Shown here: piece after piece, positions 50,886 through 59,769 of the stretch
How positions within the stretch are numbered: the stretch's first letter is position 1
Layout of the letters: each line of letters begins with the position of its first letter
DNA from: G020354945 sp964570585
GTDB lineage: Bacteria; Omnitrophota; Gorgyraeia; JABMRG01; JAFGKX01
DNA length: 64,000 nucleotides
Direction: 5' to 3'
NCBI GenBank assembly: GCA_964570585.1
Contig: CAZMYR010000004.1
Span: 15,961-79,960 of the forward strand
Notes under the pieces: generated by a model
Databases searched by the model: none
The model's input: only the letters and a program-made list of their open reading frames with translations
What the model was told of the DNA's origin: nothing
Position numbers and translations under genes: made by a program

Positions 50886-52371
50886 AGATAAATACTCTTA
50901 GGCCATCAAAATCCTTCTTATCTTCTAACTCCAAATTTTTATCTAAGCTTTTTTTGATGCTTTTGCAATTTTTATCTAAATTGCTACTTCTTGGCCAATC
51001 GCAGCCAATAAAGAATATTTTACCCGGTTCAGTCTTTACAATGTCTAAGATTTTATCTTTTGATACGAAAAACTCGATTTCCTTGTAGATTTTTTGATAT
51101 GGTTTTTGGGTGTTTGCATCAAGGATATCGGGGTCGAAGACGAAAGAGGAAAAAGTAAAGAATTCTTTCTGTGGCATGCCAAGATAATAACCCAACGGTG
51201 CCGTAGAGCTGTGATTTCCAAGGATTAGAAAGTCTTTTTTTGTATTTAGATTATCTTTTAAGAATTTAGCCAGAGGCCTAAACGGTTTTTTAATAAATAC
51301 CCCTCTATGATATTCGCATTCATTTGGCATATATATTTGATTTGAAAAGTAACGTAACGCTCCGATGGCAAGAAGAATAACGAGAAAAGATAAAGCAAAG
51401 ATTTTTAATATTCTATTTGGAATCTTTTTTATTGCCCACCCAATTAAAATGTAACAATAAGGCGTGAATATAAGAAAACATCTATCAAGATAAATAGAGA
51501 AAAAAAGGAGTGAAAATAAATAAACACACAGAATAGGTAAGACGAATAAAATAAGGGAGAACAGTATTTCTTTTCTTGAGATTTTCATAATCAGATTGAC
51601 AAAAATGGTTATAAGCAAAAGTGTTAGAAACATATTATTTAATATGTAGAGGATCTGCGTTCCATTATAGCCCAAGATAAAGTTTTCTACAGTGATTACC
51701 AATGATTTAGGCATAGGTTGAGGTATCCAAAATCCTTTATACAAAAAAGAGACTTTTTTCAAGAAAGGAAAGACCCACGGCAGGAAAAAGGCTAAAGGCA
51801 GCAAGGTAACGAATAGTTTTTTTCTATATTCTTTAAAGAATAAAAATGAGCATGCTATTTGAGAAAAAAATAATAAAAGGCAAAAGTAATGACTATATAT
51901 ACCAAATACAGAAAAAAGGACATAAAAAGAAATATATTTAGTTTTGTTTTCCTTTAGCCACAGCAAGAGAAAGTAACTGCTCAGAAGCCCTAAAAGAACT
52001 GCTAAGGAATCAGGCCTTGCTTCTTGTGCATACCAGAGATGAAAAGGGGAAAAAGCGCCAATAGTTAATGCAATCAATGCTGCCTTTTTATCAAATAATT
52101 TTTTGGTTAAAAGATAAATCATAAGCAAAGAACCAGCACTAAAGAGGGCAGAAGGCAGGCGCAAAGACAATTCGGAGATACCGAATAGCTTTATCCATAT
52201 TTTCATAAGTAGGAAATATAAAGGGGGATTCCATATAAAAGGAGCATTTTCAGATAGGGTTATTGTGAATACTTCATCGTGCCAGAGATCATTTCTGCTC
52301 AAAAAAAGAAGCCTCAAGAAAAGACCAGAGGTTATTAGGATAGTAAAGGGTAAACTGCCTTTCCTAAGCAT
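50860..52371 (-). CDS. GT-C (GT39/ArnT-like) membrane glycosyltransferase
   Basis: About 503 residues, some 11-12 membrane helices; first periplasmic loop contains RNDLWHDEVFTI with the conserved Asp-Glu of PMT-type enzymes, and SPFHLWYAQEARPDSLAVLLGLLS is the family's second conserved loop. ATG at 52371 preferred to a TTG four codons upstream. It would use a polyprenyl-phosphate sugar to glycosylate a lipid or protein in the periplasm. Overlaps the radical SAM gene upstream by 37 bases. Confidence 0.85.
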   Translation of the reverse strand: MLRKGSLPFTILITSGLFLRLLFLSRNDLWHDEVFTITLSENAPFIWNPPLYFLLMKIWIKLFGISELSLRLPSALFSAGSLLMIYLLTKKLFDKKAALIALTIGAFSPFHLWYAQEARPDSLAVLLGLLSSYFLLLWLKENKTKYISFYVLFSVFGIYSHYFCLLLFFSQIACSFLFFKEYRKKLFVTLLPLAFFLPWVFPFLKKVSFLYKGFWIPQPMPKSLVITVENFILGYNGTQILYILNNMFLTLLLITIFVNLIMKISRKEILFSLILFVLPILCVYLFSLLFFSIYLDRCFLIFTPYCYILIGWAIKKIPNRILKIFALSFLVILLAIGALRYFSNQIYMPNECEYHRGVFIKKPFRPLAKFLKDNLNTKKDFLILGNHSSTAPLGYYLGMPQKEFFTFSSFVFDPDILDANTQKPYQKIYKEIEFFVSKDKILDIVKTEPGKIFFIGCDWPRSSNLDKNCKSIKKSLDKNLELEDKKDFDGLRVFIYEQRSKNN

Positions 52372-53450
52372 TGTAGTGGACAAAATGTGCCTTTTCTAAA
52401 GAAATTATATTTTTCTCCGTACCAAATATCTGCAACAGAAGATTTATATATGTTACCAAGAGAATTTGCATAAGAATACACGCAACCAAGTACATCTCCA
52501 TTTAATGTTATTACAGAGTTGGCCCAGGGTATATAGCATAAATTTAACCTTTTTAGTTTGTTACTGTGATTAGTTTTGTCTGAAGTTCTTCCACTTATTC
52601 TTTTATCATATTTTATAGATTTTATGTAATCTCCTAAGTTATTAGGGATGTCAAGCTCTGATATATTATTAGGAATATCTATTCCTGAGGGCGGAAGCTT
52701 AAGAGCATCTTTAAATAATTCATTTTCTGGAGGTATATAGTCCATAGTTGGTTCGGGTGTTAAGCAAACGGGTTTAAATATTATTTTGTCGGCACCAATC
52801 TTTTTTGCCAATCTAAACATCCCATTTATGTTATTGTAATTTAGCCCTGTGATTACATTGTAAATAAATAACGACGGACGAGTATTTCTTCTTAAATCTT
52901 TTATTAAGAGAAGATTTTCTATAATTCTTTTGAAATCTCGCTCATTTTTTAAAGGATGCATCTTTTGAAAAGTTTTTATGTCTGCGCAATGGAGGCCAAC
53001 AAGTAATTTTTTCACGCCTATATTAATTAAAATTTTTATTTTTTCTTTGTCTAAATGATATGCATTCGTCATTATTTCCACTTCTAAAGAATTATTTCTT
53101 GCTCCTTCGATTATCTGAAGGATATTTGGATGCATAAAAGGTTCTCCCTCACCCGTGATGACAACAGTATTTACTCCTATTCTCTTAAACTCTTTCGTAA
53201 GCGATAAGAACTTTTTCAAAGGTATCTGTTGAGGTGGCCCTTTTTCCTTGGACAGATATGGGGAATGATACCCACACATAACACAATGCATGTCGCATTT
53301 ATTTGTTATGCATATTGTTATTTTAAGAGGACCAATAAAAACTTTTTTGGTTAGCATACCTAATGCGCGTAGAATGTTGGAGGGTGCAAAGATATGTTCT
53401 CTTTTTAAGTTATCTATTGTGCGGAAAAAGCGCTTAATCTTTTTGGCCAT
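52335..53450 (-). CDS. Radical SAM/SPASM domain protein
   Basis: 371 residues. ITICITNKCDMHCVMCGYHS supplies the CxxxCxxC cluster; VVITGEGEPFMHPNIL, MTNAYHL and LLVGLHCAD follow. The C-terminal LNLCYIPWANSVITLNGDVLGCVYSYANSLGNIYKSSVADIW...CPLQC is a SPASM-like auxiliary cluster region. Note GEGEP in place of the common GGEP. Substrate unknown; lies between the GT-C gene and the phosphatase-like gene in a tightly packed minus-strand operon. Confidence 0.87.
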   Translation of the reverse strand: MAKKIKRFFRTIDNLKREHIFAPSNILRALGMLTKKVFIGPLKITICITNKCDMHCVMCGYHSPYLSKEKGPPQQIPLKKFLSLTKEFKRIGVNTVVITGEGEPFMHPNILQIIEGARNNSLEVEIMTNAYHLDKEKIKILINIGVKKLLVGLHCADIKTFQKMHPLKNERDFKRIIENLLLIKDLRRNTRPSLFIYNVITGLNYNNINGMFRLAKKIGADKIIFKPVCLTPEPTMDYIPPENELFKDALKLPPSGIDIPNNISELDIPNNLGDYIKSIKYDKRISGRTSDKTNHSNKLKRLNLCYIPWANSVITLNGDVLGCVYSYANSLGNIYKSSVADIWYGEKYNFFRKGTFCPLQCLGKAVYPLLS

Positions 53451-54935
53451 TTATTGACTCTCCTTTAAGATTATTCTTCCTTTCAAATCTTTATTTTTAT
53501 ATTTTACGCCTAAAAGGTGTAAAATTGTAGGCAAGATATCAACAAATGTTAATGTGGATTCATTTATACGGAAACGTTGAATACTTTTACCAGAAAGAAT
53601 AAAAATGCCTTCAGGGCTGTGAAGGGAGTAATGCGGCCTAAAATCTACCAGTTCGGTTACCGGCAAGACTCTTTTATTGATAGATATCTTTGTAGAATAA
53701 CGGATAGCTCTATAATTGGGAGTAACTGTAAAAGAATTGTCCTTTTTATTGAACTTTATATCTAAAAACAGTGGTTTTCTCTTGTCCGTTTTAACTTTCC
53801 TCAGCGATTTTTCCAGTGATTCAAAAACTCTTTCAGGATATTTATCTCTAATAAAACCTTTTCTTATAGCAAAGATACCCCAAGGATTCTGGTTGTCATA
53901 TATACTGGTATTTTCCCAATTTATTTTATCATTTTTATACTGCAAAAGACCCAGACTTTCATAAAGCTTGTTCATAAGCAAATACTTTTTGGTAATGCGG
54001 GAACGCAGCATTCCGTGACCTGAAAACACCATTACAATGGAATTACTATCCACTAATTGCAAGACCTGATTAAGTTTTCTGTCAATATACCGGTAATAGT
54101 CCTCTATGATAGTCCCAAGCCTTTGCCGTCTTCGCTGATGGACGATGCCTTTAAAATTGTTCTGCTCAATCTTCAGGCAGTCCCAAAATATATGCGAAAG
54201 ATTATGAATTTCGTGTACGAAGATAGCCAAAAAATCTGGCTGAGGAAACTTTTTCAGAAGATATTTTGACCATTCCAGATATAACCCGTCGTAAGCTAAT
54301 CTCGCCGCAAAAATTTTGGCATAAGGAGAAACTCTACTGATAAATTCTCCAATTTCGCTGTCGCATCTTATTTTACTTAAATCTTTTTCGAGCCAACGAG
54401 GGTAAGCAAGGTTGCACCTAAGATTTGCTCTATTAAGTTGGGGATACATACATCCGTGTCTACTTTCCTGTTCTATGGGTGAAATTAATATATCAGATAT
54501 TTTGGCTATATTATAATATGATAGGGGACGGGGTGGCCAATTTCCAGGCCAGCCTATTATTCCTATTTTTCTGTTATGCCGCGCGAGTATTTCCCAAACA
54601 GCGGGTTTCTTTCTTTTTCTATGCGAAATAGGTATTTCTATGCCTTTTGTGTTTTTTTGCGTTGAGGAAAGTATCCCATGTTTCTGGGGTATTGTACCTG
54701 TAGCTAAAGTCGTCCAACCAGCTAAATCCGAATGTTTCCCTAAACATGGAATCTTTTTGATATATTCGCGATAGACAGAGAATGCTTTCCAAGGATCCGT
54801 ATTTACATTTTGCAGGATTTTTCTAATGCCGTTTTTTATCAGCTTTTGGAAAGTTGGTAATTTATTTTCTCTTAATAAAGCATCTATAACCGGCCAACTG
54901 GCGCCATCTATGCCTATAAGGATTAATTTGCTCAT
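53451..54935 (-). CDS. Alkaline phosphatase superfamily protein with altered metal site
   Basis: 494 residues starting LILIGIDGASWPVIDALL and carrying LAGWTTLATGTIPQKHGI with the nucleophile Thr, the layout of phosphodiesterase/NPP-like members. Metal ligands later in the chain look changed: FVHEIHNLSHIFWD has Glu where Asp is usual, and VMVFSGHGMLRS has Gly in place of the Asp of S-D-H-G. HYSLHSPEGIFILSG supplies another His. It may transfer a phospho-group with an unusual metal site or no longer be a hydrolase. Cytoplasmic (no signal). Overlaps the next gene by ATGA. Confidence 0.8.
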   Translation of the reverse strand: MSKLILIGIDGASWPVIDALLRENKLPTFQKLIKNGIRKILQNVNTDPWKAFSVYREYIKKIPCLGKHSDLAGWTTLATGTIPQKHGILSSTQKNTKGIEIPISHRKRKKPAVWEILARHNRKIGIIGWPGNWPPRPLSYYNIAKISDILISPIEQESRHGCMYPQLNRANLRCNLAYPRWLEKDLSKIRCDSEIGEFISRVSPYAKIFAARLAYDGLYLEWSKYLLKKFPQPDFLAIFVHEIHNLSHIFWDCLKIEQNNFKGIVHQRRRQRLGTIIEDYYRYIDRKLNQVLQLVDSNSIVMVFSGHGMLRSRITKKYLLMNKLYESLGLLQYKNDKINWENTSIYDNQNPWGIFAIRKGFIRDKYPERVFESLEKSLRKVKTDKRKPLFLDIKFNKKDNSFTVTPNYRAIRYSTKISINKRVLPVTELVDFRPHYSLHSPEGIFILSGKSIQRFRINESTLTFVDILPTILHLLGVKYKNKDLKGRIILKESQ

Positions 54936-56164
54936 TGACTTTTCAAAATTGTCAGTTTCAATTCTCGAATAAAAATGTCTACATCATTTTTGAATAGATT
55001 TAACTTTGTCTCGATAAATTTCCTTGCCCTTTTTCCTATATTGTAAGCTAAAGAAGGATTATCTATAATAAGATTAAGTTTATTGGCAAAATCCTGTATA
55101 TCGTGAGGATCTATTGTTAAAAAATGCTGTTTATCCTTACAGCGAGAATAAATTGCTTTTTTGCTCATAACCTTACCAATTAATGAACATCTTCCACAAA
55201 GCATGGCTTCCAAACAAATTTTTGAACCATGCGTGCCCTCTGGTAAATAGGGTGATTCTTGGTTTTCAGGAGCCACAATACAGCTGGAAGCAGTAATTAT
55301 AGAAGGTATCTTCCATGGGGGTTGAAAGGGCATTATACAAGAATACTCTAAAAGGCCAAACCGATTAAGCAAAGCCCTTAGCTCTATAAGCATCTTGCCT
55401 TTTTCGGTAACGAATAATAAATAAAATTTTCCCTTTGGCAAAAGCGAACTTGCTTTCACAAAAGAAAAGGTCTCTTTTAGTTCGGATATTTTTCCTAAAA
55501 AGGTAAAGACAGGTAATTTGTTGTTAAACTTTCTAAAATAAGGAGCTAAATTTAAAGGTTTGATTTTAAGGGAAAAACCGTTATTATCGGTTCCCATAGG
55601 ATAAAATAGCTTTCCCTTGATAGGAGAAAGTTTATCTTTACGTATAATGCCCTGTTTAAGTAGCCGCTCTCGGACCTGAGGAGTATTAATAATTAAATCC
55701 GCTTCCTTAAAAAGCTCAATAAACACAGGTTTTAGCGCAGACTCATCAAAGAGCTTGGTAATATCGCTTCCTGCATGGTCGAGGAACCACGGAACATTTG
55801 TTGCTTTTTTTACAATATAAGCTGCGACGCCATAAGGCAGGAGATAATTGGAGTATAACACATCTATCTTCTTTTTTCTCACCAGCTCTATTGCTGAACT
55901 AGCAAGTTTTGCAATAAATGGCGGGTAATATGGAATAAATTTTCTTTTCAGAGGTCCGGTATTTATTACTTTTACATTTTTCGGCTGTAAACGTTTTGTC
56001 TCTTGAGTAGAAATCTCTTCCTTGTATTGGAAATCTGCTTCTTCGGCATTCGTTAGCACAAAGACATTATGTTTTTTTTGGGCTAAGGCTTTACTTAACC
56101 AGTAATTGCCGCTAGATACTCCTCCTTGGATAGGAGGATATTTACTTAAAATACAGATTTTCAT
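54932..56164 (-). CDS. GT4-like glycosyltransferase
   Basis: 410 residues of GT-B fold: MKICILSKYPPIQGGVSSGNYWLSKALA, PWFLDHAGSDITKLF, FTFLGKISELKETFSFVKAS and a late EGTHGSKICLEAMLCGRCSLIGKVMSKK donor site (E...E spacing retained). More divergent than the GT4 enzymes in the 20-40 kb locus. Its context with radical SAM and phosphatase-like genes points to a second glycoconjugate pathway. Confidence 0.82.
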   Translation of the reverse strand: MKICILSKYPPIQGGVSSGNYWLSKALAQKKHNVFVLTNAEEADFQYKEEISTQETKRLQPKNVKVINTGPLKRKFIPYYPPFIAKLASSAIELVRKKKIDVLYSNYLLPYGVAAYIVKKATNVPWFLDHAGSDITKLFDESALKPVFIELFKEADLIINTPQVRERLLKQGIIRKDKLSPIKGKLFYPMGTDNNGFSLKIKPLNLAPYFRKFNNKLPVFTFLGKISELKETFSFVKASSLLPKGKFYLLFVTEKGKMLIELRALLNRFGLLEYSCIMPFQPPWKIPSIITASSCIVAPENQESPYLPEGTHGSKICLEAMLCGRCSLIGKVMSKKAIYSRCKDKQHFLTIDPHDIQDFANKLNLIIDNPSLAYNIGKRARKFIETKLNLFKNDVDIFIRELKLTILKSQ

Positions 56165-56202
56165 TTTGATTGCAAGTGAAGAATTGTTTACTATGTATTA
56201 TA

Positions 56203-57576
56203 CTATTTCAACCTCAAAACTTCAGCAGCTTCCTTTGCAATAACACAACATATGTCTTCAATAAAGTATCTACCGTAGGATTGTGAGAGGCTTATTCTGC
56301 CTGCCTCATCTGTTAAAAGTGAGTATGCCTTTAGTTTCTTAATAAGGGGACTTATGGCGTCAAAGCATCGGCAACCGAAACGTTCTTGCAGTTCAGCAAT
56401 TCCTATTCCGGGCTTAGTCTGCGACCTTAAAAGAAATGCACGGTAGGCCTTCTCAATTTTATTTAAAATACGAAATATATACAGCGGCAGAACTCCTTCG
56501 TCTATGAGTGAAAAATATACAGGCAACTTCTCTATCTTGTAAAAACAAACCTCGCCAAAATGCGAGCGAGTTCTTGGCCCTAAAGCAAGATATGGAACCT
56601 CCTTCAACCAATAGTAACGAAAGGAAGAAAATCTGCTATTCTCTGATAAGTAACCATTCTGTTCATAGCCGTGTTTCTGCATCCATTTCTGAACCAACCA
56701 ATTCATTGCAAAAAGAGTATCTTTATCAACCAAAAGCTCCGGATGCCTCTTGTAAAGCCTCATTACTTTTTTATTTACTACATCATGTCGCATATATTCT
56801 ATCGAAGTGGGTTTTAGTTCTTCTAATTTCAAAAGGTCCTTTTCAACCATTTCAATGGTTTGTCCAGGAAGCCCAATCATCATGTCGATATCATTACTGA
56901 GATGGGAATCTTTTATGTTATGTAAGGCCTTTTCTACTTCTTCTTTATTATGGTGTCGATTGCAATAAGAAAGTACCTTTTGGTTAAATGTTTGAACCCC
57001 TATACTAATTCTGTCGACGCCGGCAAGTTTTATTGTTTCAATCATTCTTTTGCCTTTGTCTTTTATCAAATGAATTGGGTGCGATTCACATGTGATACTA
57101 CAATCTCTATTAAAATGAAAAAGTTCTCTAATGCTTTTCAGTAGTCTCTTCAAGTTACGTGCTCCTATGCAGGTAGGGGTACCTCCACCAAAGTAAATAC
57201 CTAATATTTCTTTATCTTCGAATATCTTAAGTCTTGCAAAAATTTCTGCTTCACGAATTACATAGCTAATGTATAATTCCTGAAGGGTCTTGCTGGACTC
57301 TATTACAGGGATATTACAAAACGTACACTTGTCAAAGCAAAAAGGGATATGTATATAAATTAGCATATTATTGGAGTAACCGAGACCTTCTCTTACCGCT
57401 TCACAAACAGCAGTTCTATCTCTTTTGTAATCATAGATTTTAACAGGTTGCCAGCTATAAAAAAAGTCCGGGAAGCTTTTGGTATAATCTTGTAGTCCAT
57501 AAAATATATCCTGCTTTATTTTTTGAAGTACTGAATCTTGCAGGAGTTTATTATACAAAGGATGCAAAGTTTTCAT
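56203..57576 (-). CDS. HemN/HemW-like radical SAM protein
   Basis: About 457 residues. MLIYIHIPFCFDKCTFCNIPV, GIYFGGGTPTCIGARNL, GVDRISIGVQTFNQKVLSYCNR and IDMMIGLPGQT are the HemN/HemW-family motifs, with the C-terminal winged-helix-like ISPLIKKLKAYSLLTDEAGRISLSQSYG also typical. The N-terminal 75 residues differ from HemW. Family members include coproporphyrinogen dehydrogenase, haem chaperones and cyclopropanases/methylases, so function is open. ATG at 57576 chosen over an upstream TTG. Confidence 0.87.
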   Translation of the reverse strand: MKTLHPLYNKLLQDSVLQKIKQDIFYGLQDYTKSFPDFFYSWQPVKIYDYKRDRTAVCEAVREGLGYSNNMLIYIHIPFCFDKCTFCNIPVIESSKTLQELYISYVIREAEIFARLKIFEDKEILGIYFGGGTPTCIGARNLKRLLKSIRELFHFNRDCSITCESHPIHLIKDKGKRMIETIKLAGVDRISIGVQTFNQKVLSYCNRHHNKEEVEKALHNIKDSHLSNDIDMMIGLPGQTIEMVEKDLLKLEELKPTSIEYMRHDVVNKKVMRLYKRHPELLVDKDTLFAMNWLVQKWMQKHGYEQNGYLSENSRFSSFRYYWLKEVPYLALGPRTRSHFGEVCFYKIEKLPVYFSLIDEGVLPLYIFRILNKIEKAYRAFLLRSQTKPGIGIAELQERFGCRCFDAISPLIKKLKAYSLLTDEAGRISLSQSYGRYFIEDICCVIAKEAAEVLRLK

Positions 57577-57640
57577 AGTATCTATCAATTTATATAGAGC
57601 CTAGTCACAAAAAGCCCCTGTTTTGAAAACTTTTGTCTTT

Positions 57641-58507
57641 TCAAAGAGGAATTTCTGGTTGATATACAAGTCTGTCGATCCCTATTTTTCTTAAGTGCTC
57701 GCGGGTAGGTATGTTGGTATTCTTAAAAAACAATGTATTCCCTTTTTTATATACTATCCTTGGTAAATTTGGATTTATTAATCTGAGAGTATATTTTTGA
57801 CATTCTTTTCTACAAGGAGAAATTCGACAATAAAATTTTTCTCTTTCCTGAAAGGGGTTTGCCGAGCATAGACGAGTAGTTGCAATGTACCCATAAGGTA
57901 TGTAGAGTGAAGCGGATAAATTGTCTTTAAACATTCTAAGTTTTATTCCCTGAAATACATTATCTAAAGCTATTCTACTTATCCCCTGCTTGAGCAGAAA
58001 TTCCTGAACAAAAGTGACATTCACGTTTGACTCTTTATAGAAAGAAATTAAGGTAAGTGGCGGTTTTTTAGGAAAAATTAAAAGGTATCTGCTATCTGCT
58101 TGAGTAACTTTTTTAGGTCCAGGTTTGTAATTTATCAGTTTTGCCATTCTAGGGTCTTTACTCTGTTTTGTCAGCAAGCGGCCAAGGATAGGCTGAAAAC
58201 CTGTATATTTTTCGCTCAATAAATCCAATACTCCCCAATCGTTAATTACAACTTCGCAATTTAACCTGTTTTTTCTTAAAAAGATAATAAGTGGTTCTAT
58301 ATTCTTTAACCCTTCGTCCGTAGCATAAGGTGTTACTAAAGAAAATTTAAGTTTATTTTCGTTACAGTAGCATAGCGCCTTCTCTAATTCGTCTATTCTG
58401 GGGAGCAACTTCTGGCAAAATTCGTTTCCAAAATAGAGACGGGTATATTGCCGAGTGACGTACTTTAGATTATCGATTTTGCTGATAAATATGGCTTTTT
58501 CTATCAT
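57641..58507 (-). CDS. U32 family protein, second partner (UbiV/YhbV-like)
   Basis: 288 residues from ATG 58507 (a further in-frame start at 58609 would lie deep in the preceding gene). YFGNEFCQKLLPRIDELEKALCYC, FSLVTPYATDEGLKNIEPLI and VVINDWGVLDLL fit the smaller U32 partner; four cysteines in LCSANPFQEREKFYCRISPCRKEC could hold a [4Fe-4S] cluster as in UbiU/UbiV. Overlaps the other U32 gene by 38 bases, so the two products probably form a complex. Confidence 0.7.
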   Translation of the reverse strand: MIEKAIFISKIDNLKYVTRQYTRLYFGNEFCQKLLPRIDELEKALCYCNENKLKFSLVTPYATDEGLKNIEPLIIFLRKNRLNCEVVINDWGVLDLLSEKYTGFQPILGRLLTKQSKDPRMAKLINYKPGPKKVTQADSRYLLIFPKKPPLTLISFYKESNVNVTFVQEFLLKQGISRIALDNVFQGIKLRMFKDNLSASLYIPYGYIATTRLCSANPFQEREKFYCRISPCRKECQKYTLRLINPNLPRIVYKKGNTLFFKNTNIPTREHLRKIGIDRLVYQPEIPL

Positions 58508-59561
58508 CTTCCATATGCTTTTTATTAAAGACCGAAGGATAGTAACAATTAAAGCCCGTGCATCTCTTGAGCTGATGCGTTTTACAATACAATTGCTGAG
58601 TTTCTTCAATAAACCGTTTTTTGCTTATCCCATTTTCTCTAAGGAGGTTTAAGACTTCTCTAATGAATTTAGTTCCGTTAATCTTTGAATCTGTGGGCCT
58701 ACTTCTGCCCACAATTTTAAGATAGCCGATCCCTATTTTATTAAAGTCGTATATAGCGCAGGCCCCACAGATAAGGTCATCAAAGCCAAGTGGAGGAAAG
58801 GCTTTTTTATTAACCCTTATCTTTTTTCCGCTCGTATCGTCAATAACAACTTTTGGCAAATCGGCTAATGTGCATCCTGCACCGCTAAATGGGAAGTAAT
58901 TATAAATAAAACTTACATGTTCATCTTGGTCCATTATTTCTCTTCCAGTTTCTTTACTCGCATCGGGAGCATGAAAAGTGCAAAAACCATCTATATATCT
59001 ACACGGCTCGTAAAGAATAAATGTTTCCAGTTCAATCCCATTTGTATTATTTGCGAGTTCTTTAATCTCATCAATGGTTAAATGTCGCGGTAGAATTACT
59101 CGGGATGCTCCCAATTTTCTGTAAAAACCCACAGTTCTGGAATTAAACGCTGTTCCTCCCGTACCAATGTGGATATCTTTCTTTATTTTCTTTTCACGCA
59201 ATGCAAACAAAACTCCCAAGTCTGCGATAATAAAACCGTCGACATTCAAGTCGTTTAATCTTATAATTATTTCAAAAATTAATGGATATTGTTGTTGGGT
59301 ATAATGACCATTTATCGTTACAAAGACCCTTACCCCTTGTCTGTGGGCTAGTTGCAAGGCCTTTTTAAGCTCAGTAAAACTATTGAAACTTGCATTGTGC
59401 CACAATCTCCTATTTAAAGTATATGAGTATTTACTGCTAAATTTATCGGGTACTATCCCGCAATAAAGTTCATCAGCTCCTGCTTCAATAAGAGGTGTAA
59501 CTTCTTCTTTTTTTGAAAAAGGAGATACAATTTTCATTTTGCAACCAGCATTCGAAGCCAT
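58470..59561 (-). CDS. U32 family protein (UbiU/YhbU-like)
   Basis: 363 residues. MKIVSPFSKKEEVTPLIEAGADELYCG opens the TIM barrel, VFVTINGHYTQQQYP and GFIIADLGVLFALRE follow, and GIELETFILYEPCRYIDGFCTFH corresponds to the U32 signature with its conserved cysteines; more cysteines at CGACAIYDF and RCTGFNC. U32 proteins act in RNA or ubiquinone hydroxylation and some as proteases; cluster-bearing pairs such as UbiUV use non-oxygen donors. An inner ATG at 59537 is an alternative start. Head of the minus-strand operon. Confidence 0.82.
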   Translation of the reverse strand: MASNAGCKMKIVSPFSKKEEVTPLIEAGADELYCGIVPDKFSSKYSYTLNRRLWHNASFNSFTELKKALQLAHRQGVRVFVTINGHYTQQQYPLIFEIIIRLNDLNVDGFIIADLGVLFALREKKIKKDIHIGTGGTAFNSRTVGFYRKLGASRVILPRHLTIDEIKELANNTNGIELETFILYEPCRYIDGFCTFHAPDASKETGREIMDQDEHVSFIYNYFPFSGAGCTLADLPKVVIDDTSGKKIRVNKKAFPPLGFDDLICGACAIYDFNKIGIGYLKIVGRSRPTDSKINGTKFIREVLNLLRENGISKKRFIEETQQLYCKTHQLKRCTGFNCYYPSVFNKKHMEDDRKSHIYQQNR

Positions 59562-59654
59562 TCTACAATTACTTGGAGTTTTCTAGTGTTCTTAAAATAG
59601 GATTGGTTAGTATTATTTGATTGCCTTTGTAAACGAAAAGAAAGACCTATAAAA

Positions 59655-59660
59655 AGTATA
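59655..59660 (-). promoter_or_regulatory. Possible extended -10 promoter for the minus-strand operon
   Basis: On the minus strand TGCTATACT gives an extended -10 (TATACT at + strand 59655-59660) about 95 bases before the U32 gene. The -35 region is weak. Confidence 0.35.
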
Positions 59661-59769
59661 GCAAAAAAATAATGCAAATGAAAGGAAAAAATAAGCTTGG
59701 AGGCAAAACGCATTATCTCAAACTACTGTACGAAATGATGCTTCCTAATTTTTCCTTGAGGATCTAAAT

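Noticed and set aside
53451..54935. Sulfatase
   Set aside because: No C/S-x-P-x-R formylglycine motif; the nucleophile is Thr in TTLATG.
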